Assembly: GCA_035495315.1 (NCBI GenBank)
Contig: DATJGF010000173.1
Span: 47,103-111,102, forward strand
DNA: 64,000 nt
Source of the DNA: DATJGF01 sp035495315
GTDB taxonomy: Bacteria; Verrucomicrobiota; Verrucomicrobiia; Limisphaerales; UBA8199
Direction: 5' to 3'
Shown here: positions 54,401-60,195 of the stretch, piece by piece
How the letters are laid out: each line of letters begins with the position of its first letter
Position numbering within the stretch: position 1 is the stretch's first letter
Translations under genes and position numbers: made by a program
Notes under the pieces: generated by a model
What the model was told of the DNA's origin: nothing
The model's database searches: none
The model's input: only the letters and a program-made list of their open reading frames with translations

Positions 54401-55066
54401 AATGATTTGCTGTACACTAGAAACATCCACCACCGGGGCTTTAGTCTGCGGCGGCGGCAAGGGACTGGCCGTGAAATCCGACCCCGGATCCGGGGTCGGA
54501 TTGTGTGTGTGATATACCGCCATTGGCGTGCGCACCGGCAGACGATCGATCAAGTACTCCACCGGACCGGCCGCACTGTTATTGGTCCTCGTCCAGGTAA
54601 TCTGCACGAACCCTGCCTCGCTGGCGAAAACCTTGTGCACATCGGCCACATAAAACGCCTTCACCGGAGGATTAATCACCGGCGGCTTTGTTAAATCCGC
54701 CAGCAACGCTGGATCCGGTGTAATCTCCTCGCCAATAAAAAAGTCCGGTTGCCGCGGTTCAGCTGCCGGTTGACCAAAACCGGATTGGACCAGGTAATAA
54801 GTGCCATTATTTGGGGTTGCTGCCACGCCGGCCGGACCCACATTGCCGCCAAAAATCGCAATGGACTTGGGTTGCGGAGACTGAGTCAGTCCTGGAATTG
54901 GCCCCGGGCTGGGTACATAAAGTTTATTTTGGAAACCATAGGGCGCCAGGGTGGTCGCGTCTTGGGCCAGCGTCGCTTGCGCACCCAAAGCACACAATGA
55001 GACGACCAGCCACCAGAGGGCCGAAGGTCGGCTAAATCGGCTTCTGTTATGGAGTGGTTTTGTCAC
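48446..55066 (-). CDS. Very large secreted protein with helical-hairpin and beta-rich C-terminus (TcA-like by inference)
   Basis: A 2206-aa protein with a signal peptide (LWWLVVSLCALGAQATLAQ). The first ~1100 residues are beta-rich, with repeated '...GxP/YxxY' and WxxxNxxVxWP-type segments (NVAWPYELHHYTADWP, NVQWPSFVKRYVAGWP). About 1110-1640 is mixed. About 1640-1880 is a long charged helical region broken by a more hydrophobic stretch (YLGISKAILTIGEATAEA), which recalls the pore hairpin of TcA proteins. The C-terminus (~1930-2206) is beta-rich, with TKIRSVGVWFANYN and GVTDIKIFFQTYAFSG, similar in type to TcB-binding ends. The stop overlaps the following shell gene's possible TTG start. The TcA link is inference; no named domain is certain. 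Confidence 0.6.
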   Translation of the reverse strand: MTKPLHNRSRFSRPSALWWLVVSLCALGAQATLAQDATTLAPYGFQNKLYVPSPGPIPGLTQSPQPKSIAIFGGNVGPAGVAATPNNGTYYLVQSGFGQPAAEPRQPDFFIGEEITPDPALLADLTKPPVINPPVKAFYVADVHKVFASEAGFVQITWTRTNNSAAGPVEYLIDRLPVRTPMAVYHTHNPTPDPGSDFTASPLPPPQTKAPVVDVSSVQQIIFHWNTQLPLDTTTPYFIRTPAGTLYAKDKTGLILLEYRENGAFIGIEIVELRSNLIPDGPPTLANIGFQLTPFTPAPSAVPPIATSGLGSGGSQFLYQHANQASSQFGSLWAIRKTTNPSDIEVYWMSRSLKNVAWPYELHHYTADWPTDPAKYQLYVRGVGNVLGPDVKIPAGLVATLMPFQEPTGHATPILNGAFSTIAAGLSLLKYDSSNDVSFQVVRSVLHNDPILFPSGTNQTFGATIGQEIVEPNHQGPRPGYIYAPEGNRYDWEIYDGNAADPAEFQTQQIFAVNTGLLEVWWSTLNQNVQWPSFVKRYVAGWPGSSPHLVIASLRGGGPIDPATHQNYRLYYQNNPSLPGFNPNDEHALITDGGQGQAVFALRDDLGSAATSLPYCLLKYRDPAAALQWKYIVYKVVAEEAPYFFNYSGTAGTLIQPPFPLSILQLCPASVGVSGPYWQDRKLGFWARAAGDNGGPAQIVMHYFYPAQLSFFFPNTNPPAGTCTPWLDRRPGGTPGIPTDITYTVNWPSNAPVLHVGETLVSPKNGLPDISLQSSAEIVYQQSIAVGHGPSIKLIDPTREYQTDLAQLPADAKTILQNGVNYFPDLPPQLRSRFYYNGSTHKLKFKGQFIQPPLGQYYLLLNVITARELTTLLNLSTDASFRSAVNALALLTANVTEVPPTSTGFDSMALTAGGAQGPGFVTLAFGNNPNLSPPAAPISLSVIQVSCPSYQGQIEVINSDNPFDEKLTLRHSGDFGGQADSYIFEWRTLPPNNGPPSTPPDQWNLFTPTPSSGQGALDITIQGAGLFTLSDNYFICRYRPASSPLCTTASNTQGWSDWTTPMLAEGWIKRVVNAIGPFEQRVQSYTNSGQVNTIVSMISQAGKPYMGDVPLDQNAANQMGLIQIYETVLRRGESLSIDGLPAVNYGPANDALLLAAGRLADLYMLLGNEAYADAADPTIAFGTDDTVYGPMATSIHCFMNQTATLMEEELDLLRGRDDSKPPGTKNQPVFNRLVWNFTKSLDGGEVAYALNYNIRNQNGDVAGTISEADAALLYPQGHGDAWGHYLSAIKGYYHLLRNPNFTWVPRSEEVIVGGLGVSVDYFDERKFAVAAAARAQAGAEIVSLTYRNAYVEDPAGQWQGYQDSNTNRAWGLAEWGSRVGQGAYFDWVAGNALLPDQDPDPTHTGVQKIDRTTVSELGNIVSAFNDVQAKLDTADAGLNPLGLAKNVVPFDIDPNLIAQGKTHFEQIYDRAVIAMNNAISVFNRANKSTQLLRQQADDIAKFQQTVTDSEADFNSRLIEVFGYPYPDDIGPTGAYPTGYNGPDIYHFDYVDTTQLVGDTSPPTQTFTITITENTIAPSGQLITTSNKVPFSLSTQVLGLVKPASWVSGPRQAPGEIQMARSDLLQTYGRFQKALTDYNNLVAQIEDFSALIKLKTGVNAEQLQIMMQNEDKQISLNDDILQAKQTENDYLGISKAILTIGEATAEALPKEEGFSIDAFAVVRGAIRLEAALGAHEFDELAFQQQLDQLRSQQDKEIVSLQEQIDLTSDRNRVELATDLDQLQVLVRQESALRLELFTEEETLQQAAGRYQAALAKGERLLEDRLRFRQQTATQIQSYRYKDMAFRIFRNDALQKYRAQFDLAAMYVYLAARAYDYETNLKKGDPRGPGADFMTSIIRSRSLGLIENGQPQTGPASGDAGLADPMARMNLDWTLVLKGQLGFNNPQTETGRFSIRFELFRIQSGSAGNKVWRDTLSRNVVDNLLNVQEFKRFCIPFQPQLPVEPAIVIPFSTSINFGYNLFGWPLVGGDNNYSSSHYATKIRSVGVWFANYNNLSLANTPRVYLIPVGEDVMRSPSINVGDIRQWKILDQILPVPFPLSPNSVSAPGWMPTDSLAEELGDIRRYADFPAHPDSGTFNVADVVTDTRLIGRSVWNTRWLLIIPAGSLLSDRNEAIQRFINGSLVNGQRDGNGVTDIKIFFQTYAFSGI

Positions 55067-55089
55067 GTCCTTAATAGCAGGCTCAGTCG

Positions 55090-56526
55090 TCAGTCAGCCT
55101 TACGCTGTTTGCGCACCAGACCTTCAAGCCTCTCGAGTCGGCCTTCTAACTCGCGGATTCGGCTCTCCTTTTGTTCAAGCTTGTCGTTCAGCGCCTGAAT
55201 CGCTGCAAAAGCAATACCTCCCTCATCAATCGGGGCGATGTGCTTCTCATCCGTGCCGATGTTGAACAGAGCATGAAAGTCCTGCCCCATCGGTCCGATG
55301 TGCCGCGTCGAGGGATCGCTCTTATAACTCCATTCGCTTAACGGCAAGTGAACCACTTTTTCCAGAATCTCCCGCGGACTGACCGGTCCAAAGTCCTGCT
55401 TTACCTCCCGATCACTGCTATTGTTGAACGTACCGTATACCGTAACCCCACTCGTCGTTGCGTTAATCCGGATCGTACTTGGCGAGGCCCCAACTCCTCC
55501 AACGTACGCCGCCACAAAGCCGTAGCCGACAGTCAGACGCGAGGTCGGGCCGTCACTAGCAACAATATGGCCACCTCCAAAGGCGTCCCAGTAATAGTTG
55601 TAGCCCAGGTGAATTCCATCCCCGAGCGCCGGAAAAGAGCCGTAGAGATAACCATAAACGTTGCCGCCGCCGATCGTGAAATGTTGATAATCGGAACTGC
55701 TGGTCCCCATCTGTATGTCGTTTTGCACCAACAAATTGCCTTGAACCGTCGAATTGCCGCGGACCGTCGCATTGGCGACACTTAGCGTGCCAAAATTCGG
55801 ATCTCCGCTGCTGAAAATATTGTTCCAGTTATAGCCATTGAGATAGGTCGAAGTGCCTGCGGTGGCGGCATACTGCGCGGTGGTGGCCGAGTTTGCGTTG
55901 GTAGCGTTTTGCGCGTTGACCGCATTCTGCGCATTCACCGCGTTTTGCGCGTTGACTGCGTTTTGGGCAGTGGTCGCATTGTCGGCGTTGGCTGCGTTCT
56001 GAGCCGTAGTTGCGTTCTGGGCATTGACTGCGTTCTGCGCCGTGGTTGCATTCTGAGCGTTAACCGCATTTTGAGCATTCGCCGCATTCGCCGCGCTAAG
56101 CGCAAACGGTGAACTGAGGATCTGCTGCCGTGGTGAAATCGGATTGCCCGTGCCGACCTTGATTTCGATAAACACATTCGCATTGGCCGCAAAGACCCCC
56201 GACAGGTTCTGGCCATTAGTATCCTGTGGACCTACTACCATATTGAAACGGCCCTGAACGACTGCGACTTTCTGCGCGAACCCAGTGCCGCTTTGTCCAT
56301 TGAACACCTGCGGGCCCCAAAGCGCGGTGCCGCCCGACTCAAATCCGAACAGGCGCACCTCAATGACGTAATCGCCGTTGGTCAACGGCGTGCCAGTGCT
56401 GTCGAGTAACTGCCCTTGATAATTGATGAATTGTGGCACCGATTGCGCCAGCGCTGACATTGCGCCAACCAGGACCAAGGTTAGCCCGATCCACTGAATT
56501 ATCCTCTTCATGGTTTGAACTTTCAT
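55090..56526 (-). CDS. Secreted trimeric-fibre protein with S74-type intramolecular chaperone
   Basis: A 478-aa protein with a signal (IIQWIGLTLVLVGAMSALA). An N-terminal beta domain (PQFINYQGQLLDSTGTPLTNGDYVIEV) is followed by hexapeptide repeats of the type AVNAQN/ATTAQN (residues ~145-221), which would form a thin trimeric stalk. A beta-rich fibre body comes next, then a C-terminal peptidase S74/tail-fibre chaperone domain (~370-450) with SSDREVKQDF (candidate catalytic Ser371 and Lys376), HIGPMGQDFHALF and GGIAFAAIQALNDKL. A final coiled coil (KESRIRELEGRLERLE) ends it. S74 domains help trimers fold and then cleave themselves off. The start overlaps the upstream stop (ATGA), and the TcA-like gene follows after 23 bp. 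Confidence 0.88.
   Translation of the reverse strand: MKVQTMKRIIQWIGLTLVLVGAMSALAQSVPQFINYQGQLLDSTGTPLTNGDYVIEVRLFGFESGGTALWGPQVFNGQSGTGFAQKVAVVQGRFNMVVGPQDTNGQNLSGVFAANANVFIEIKVGTGNPISPRQQILSSPFALSAANAANAQNAVNAQNATTAQNAVNAQNATTAQNAANADNATTAQNAVNAQNAVNAQNAVNAQNATNANSATTAQYAATAGTSTYLNGYNWNNIFSSGDPNFGTLSVANATVRGNSTVQGNLLVQNDIQMGTSSSDYQHFTIGGGNVYGYLYGSFPALGDGIHLGYNYYWDAFGGGHIVASDGPTSRLTVGYGFVAAYVGGVGASPSTIRINATTSGVTVYGTFNNSSDREVKQDFGPVSPREILEKVVHLPLSEWSYKSDPSTRHIGPMGQDFHALFNIGTDEKHIAPIDEGGIAFAAIQALNDKLEQKESRIRELEGRLERLEGLVRKQRKAD
55864..56094 (-). repeat. In-gene 18-bp tandem repeat coding for AVNAQN/ATTAQN hexapeptides
   Basis: About twelve units of 18 bp (e.g. GCATTCTGCGCATTCACC on the + strand) lie inside the fibre gene. 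They code for near-identical hexapeptides rich in Asn, Ala and Gln. The in-frame period means that unit number can change without breaking the gene, so fibre length may vary between strains. Confidence 0.8.
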
Positions 56527-58391
56527 TGTGAGACGTTATCCAGGCCGTCATTCAAAACTCCGATCGTTGATGCCCGACTCAGTCGAAAAGTGCCACTGAC
56601 GTAGATCGGTTTGTTGTGCAGACCCGAAATGGTTTCCTTGTAATTGCCGCCCAACTGATTGTCGCCCCAACCAGCAATGCTCAGGTTCTCCGGATCCTGC
56701 GCCGTGAAGTCCAACTCGATTTGCCGACTCACTGTGAAGGATTCGGCGCCTTCGGGCAGTTTGGTCGCGAACTGTGCGTCTAAATTGTCGTGGTCCGGAT
56801 GGTAACGGTGTTTGAATGGATTGACTCGATCATCGTAATCCAAAGTTACCTGGCAGGTAAAAGTGGCCGACCCGAAATCGCCATTTCCCACCATCGAAAT
56901 GGTCTTGCCAAAACCGAACGCAGCGGAGCTTAGGCGCCGGCCGACGAGGGTCCCGTCGCGCAAAGCCGCGCCGCTAAATTGTGGGATCAACGCGTCGTCC
57001 GTTATCAGCACATAATGACCGGGTTGATCCACAATGTTGTTCGTCGGATTGTTGGGATCCGGCTTCAACGTTCCCTCCTTAAACATTTCCAAAACTTTCT
57101 GAAGCAAACGGGCGTTCCCATTGCCATCAACGTGCACCAGGAGCCGAAATTGCAGTGGCGTCCCTACCGGCAATGGGGTAGTCGGCGAGGAGATGCTCGC
57201 CGGCTGGCTCACACGATTGATCACGGCGCTCCCCACCCATAACCCGGTCCAGGGATTAGCTACCGTGCTTGTTTGTGGCGACACCCCTGATGTAATGGTC
57301 GAAGAATAATCCGTTAATCCTTGCGCAGTAACGGGCACCACAAAACGCACTCCTTTATCATCCAGGACTTGCAGTAAACTTTGGTACAAAACCCCAGGAT
57401 TATTTGTAGGCGGCACATAAAGTGTCATTTGCGGCCGATTGACTTCGAGGCGCAGAACCCATTCTTCGCCGGGTTGCAGCACCTTTTGTAACTGACTGGG
57501 CAAACTGATCCAACCGAACTGGTGGTTGGTGGCGTCGTTCTGATAATACGAGAGAGGGACCGACCCCGCCAGCAACGGGGAATTGGTCGTCGGTGGTGTT
57601 TGTGAGGCCAACAGCTGAAGCGTTAAAGTGCGAACCGATGTGGAGGTATTCTTCAGCCGCACCGTTTGTTCGGTAAGCCTCCGCGCATACAGCAGACCCC
57701 CACTTTGGTCCAACGTGATCTGGACCGGGCCTGAAAAGGTCGAAGCCCCCTTGCAATAAATCCAAAAGGATTCTCCCGCGCGCAGCGCGGTGGTCGCCGG
57801 TGAAGAAACCAACCCCCATTGCCCCAACGAATTTAATCGATAAACTGCCTGGCCCGCGTGCGCAGGCGAACCTGAGAAAAAGTCTTGAAATGTGGGTGCA
57901 GGTCCAGTCCCGATGGAAAAGCCAACTAAATTCAGTGAATCGGGTAGCCAATCTATGCGTCGAGTCGAAGGTTGTCCTTTAATGTTCCAAGCCGTCGCCG
58001 GGCTGCCCGTCTTGAGCTTGATTAAATAAGGTCGCCCGGCTTGCAGCGCGAAGAGATTTCGCGTAGCTCGCGCCGCGTTATCAGGCGGGAAGTATGTCAG
58101 CCAATCCTGCTGTCCAGCCACCAATTGATTGGCGTCCTGAATGAATTGTACCGTCGAAAAGCGCCGATTCCAGGCCCACACACTCTCCACCGGGATCCCA
58201 GCAAAGACCACGTCGCAATCATCGTTGGCGGGCTGCACTTCCAGGTAAACTGCGTTCCACCCGGAATTCAACGCAATCGTTTGCGTCGCCCACTGCCCGA
58301 ACGCCTGGTCGACGGCACCGGCCAGGCAGATTAACGCCACCCCCAGCACTATCACTCCACGGACGGTTCTGGACCATACTCGTTTCATCAT
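56523..58391 (-). CDS. Secreted protein with two GWN-type modules (unknown function)
   Basis: A 622-aa protein with a signal (GVIVLGVALICLAGAVDQAFG). The N-terminal third reads as two similar modules: WATQTIALNSGWNAVYLEVQP...AGRPYLIKLKTGSP and WLPDSLNLVGFSI...RAGESFWIYCKGAST. The same GWN...x(V/L)WIK pattern is found inside the three RHS cassette proteins. The rest is beta-rich with no named domain. It is linked by ATGA overlaps to the genes on both sides (stop 56523 / start 56526, and 58388 / 58391), so it belongs to the same operon. It could be a structural partner that shares a binding module with the cassettes; this is inference. Confidence 0.7.
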   Translation of the reverse strand: MMKRVWSRTVRGVIVLGVALICLAGAVDQAFGQWATQTIALNSGWNAVYLEVQPANDDCDVVFAGIPVESVWAWNRRFSTVQFIQDANQLVAGQQDWLTYFPPDNAARATRNLFALQAGRPYLIKLKTGSPATAWNIKGQPSTRRIDWLPDSLNLVGFSIGTGPAPTFQDFFSGSPAHAGQAVYRLNSLGQWGLVSSPATTALRAGESFWIYCKGASTFSGPVQITLDQSGGLLYARRLTEQTVRLKNTSTSVRTLTLQLLASQTPPTTNSPLLAGSVPLSYYQNDATNHQFGWISLPSQLQKVLQPGEEWVLRLEVNRPQMTLYVPPTNNPGVLYQSLLQVLDDKGVRFVVPVTAQGLTDYSSTITSGVSPQTSTVANPWTGLWVGSAVINRVSQPASISSPTTPLPVGTPLQFRLLVHVDGNGNARLLQKVLEMFKEGTLKPDPNNPTNNIVDQPGHYVLITDDALIPQFSGAALRDGTLVGRRLSSAAFGFGKTISMVGNGDFGSATFTCQVTLDYDDRVNPFKHRYHPDHDNLDAQFATKLPEGAESFTVSRQIELDFTAQDPENLSIAGWGDNQLGGNYKETISGLHNKPIYVSGTFRLSRASTIGVLNDGLDNVSQ

Positions 58392-59203
58392 TCCACTCGG
58401 ATCCGGTAGAAGTTATGGCCAGTGCCAGCGCCGGCGGTGGAATCCTGAAACAAATTAAGCGGGGCCGTAGCTGGAATGTGCACCTGCAAATCATTAAAAC
58501 CATTCAGTAAATCCGGTGATCGCTGAACGGTGTAGAACTTGCCTTGCACGCTCGACCATTGGACACTTGAGCCGCTTGCGCTCGAAGTCACTCTGAGAAT
58601 AACAAAACGAGATTGAGGATCCGTCGGATCTGTGCCGGCTCGGTATTCCTGCCAATTGGTCAACCCATCGTGGTCGGGGTCATCGTCCGGAGGTACATTC
58701 AGATGCCCGAAATATTGCATTTGCCATGCATCCGGCAACACCTCGCCCAGGTTCAGATTTACCGTCAGGTCAATGCGTTCGATTTTTCCCCGATCGGTTG
58801 AGGTCAATGTCAGATTGGTCAGGCTCGGTATGGCAAAGCTCGCCGCCACGCCTTGCACCGTCACCTGCGAGCGGTCATACAGCGTCGGCGAGGAGGCCAG
58901 TTGCAATGTGTTCGTCGAAGCCGGAATCGCGGGCAGCGGAGTCTCGCAAGGCACGCGCAGGACGTAAGAGAATTGGTCGTTGATGTTGGTCAAAACACCC
59001 GTTGCTACGACCACCGCCCCGCCCCCCACAGGCCTAAAAGTCCAGGTGAGGCTTCCAAAACTGACCCGGCTCCCACCTGATGATGTATCACTGATTACAC
59101 CGTAGAGGATCAAACTCGGTTCCGGTATGCCGTCGGCGCGAGCCACCACACCCAATCCCAGGCCGAATGCAACCACAACAGGAACAAGGCGAGAATTTAT
59201 CAT
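58388..59203 (-). CDS. Small secreted protein with a thrombospondin-type-3-like calcium motif (first gene of the RHS operon)
   Basis: A 271-aa protein from the ATG at 59203, chosen for its signal peptide (MINSRLVPVVVAFGLGLGVVARA). The middle is beta-rich. A motif DDDPDHDGLTNWQEYRAGTDPTD (~178-200 in pattern) resembles TSP3/dockerin-like calcium loops. The C-terminus (VQWSSVQGKFYTVQRSPDL...NFYRIRVE) is a fibronectin-like ending seen in many Verrucomicrobia secreted proteins. It is the first gene of the minus-strand operon and is divergent from the sigma factor. Its stop overlaps the next gene's start. The role is unknown. Confidence 0.7.
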   Translation of the reverse strand: MINSRLVPVVVAFGLGLGVVARADGIPEPSLILYGVISDTSSGGSRVSFGSLTWTFRPVGGGAVVVATGVLTNINDQFSYVLRVPCETPLPAIPASTNTLQLASSPTLYDRSQVTVQGVAASFAIPSLTNLTLTSTDRGKIERIDLTVNLNLGEVLPDAWQMQYFGHLNVPPDDDPDHDGLTNWQEYRAGTDPTDPQSRFVILRVTSSASGSSVQWSSVQGKFYTVQRSPDLLNGFNDLQVHIPATAPLNLFQDSTAGAGTGHNFYRIRVE

Positions 59204-59384
59204 TTCGCGCACACTCAAGTGTTTGGGTTCACTTACTGAGTTCGCACTCGAGCGCAAAATCTTTCAAGTCAAAGTAAAACTTCTTTTCGGCTTCGCGCCT
59301 CCGTACTTCTACTGACCCAAGACCCCGTGCCTAACCCAGCTTGCCGCCGCGCCCAGTGCGAGGTAAGCTAATGCAATCCATTAA
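59204..59384. promoter_or_regulatory. Divergent control region between the RHS operon and the sigma factor
   Basis: These 181 bp must hold the promoters for the minus-strand RHS operon and the plus-strand ECF sigma factor. An imperfect palindrome ACACTCAAGTGT (59211-59222) lies just upstream of the operon's first gene, and TTGACT occurs on the minus strand further up. No -10/-35 pair or ECF consensus could be assigned with confidence. Confidence 0.4.
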
Positions 59385-60053
59385 GTGAACCTGGAAATGC
59401 CATTCCCCTTGGAGCTGGCGGCCATCGATGCTGACAGCCTCCCCACCCGCCGCACCTTGCTCAATCGCCTGCGTGATCTCGGCGACGATGCCAGTTGGCG
59501 CGTCTTTTTTGATACCTACTGGCGCCTTATCTATAACGTCGCCCGTAAAGCCGGCCTGGCCGACTCGGATGCCCAGGACGTCGTCCAGGACACCGTCATT
59601 GCCGTTGCGCGAAAAATTCCGGAATTCCGGTATGATCCCTCAAAAGGCTCTTTCAAGCAATGGTTGTTGGTGATCACTCGCCGGCGAATTCACGATCATT
59701 TGCGGCGCCTTTACCGCACTGCTCCAGTAGCTACCCCCGCCGAAGCAGTGGCCTTGGAAATAGCCCATGCTTCCGCCCCTGGACCCGACGCGCAGATCGA
59801 CGCGGCTTGGGAATCGGAATGGCGAGAGACCCTGCTCCAAGCCGCTTTGGCGCGCGTCCGTCAACGCTGCAGCCCTAAGCACTATCAGGTCTTCGATTAC
59901 TGCGTGCTGCAAAATGTGGCGGCCGCTGAAGTGGCTCGGATGCTCGGCCTCAGCGCAGCTCAGGTCTATTTGGCGAAACACCGCGTTGGCCTTGCGGTAA
60001 AGCGTGTCGTCGCCGAACTGGATAGAGAAATGGGGCGCTCTTCACGTTCCTGA
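59385..60053 (+). CDS. ECF-type RNA polymerase sigma factor
   Basis: A 222-aa sigma factor read from GTG 59385 (ATG 59397 is an alternative). Region 2 shows FDTYWRLIYNVARKAGLADSDAQDVVQDTVIAVARKI, with a following FRYDPSKGSFKQWLLVITRRRIHDHLRR (promoter melting region). Region 4 holds the HTH NVAAAEVARMLGLSAAQVYLAKHRV. This matches the ECF groups common in Planctomycetes and Verrucomicrobia that are paired with membrane kinases, as here with the kinase 143 bp downstream. It likely switches on specific promoters after a signal passed by the kinase; the adjacent RHS operon is an obvious candidate target. Confidence 0.9.
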   Translation: MNLEMPFPLELAAIDADSLPTRRTLLNRLRDLGDDASWRVFFDTYWRLIYNVARKAGLADSDAQDVVQDTVIAVARKIPEFRYDPSKGSFKQWLLVITRRRIHDHLRRLYRTAPVATPAEAVALEIAHASAPGPDAQIDAAWESEWRETLLQAALARVRQRCSPKHYQVFDYCVLQNVAAAEVARMLGLSAAQVYLAKHRVGLAVKRVVAELDREMGRSSRS

Positions 60054-60195
60054 ATCCGGCAGCCCTGACCTTGGAGCTTTCGGTGAGAGACTTAAATCAA
60101 AACTGGTTAGCGAGCCCGTGCAATCACTTCACTGGAAGAAAATACGGCTCAATTGAAAGATTCTCCCCTGCACAGCGAACTCAGAACCAAATCCC

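Noticed and set aside
55864..56094. Regular 18-bp repeats that resemble a CRISPR array at first sight
   Set aside because: The repeats are contiguous, in frame with the fibre protein, have no spacers, and no cas genes are nearby.
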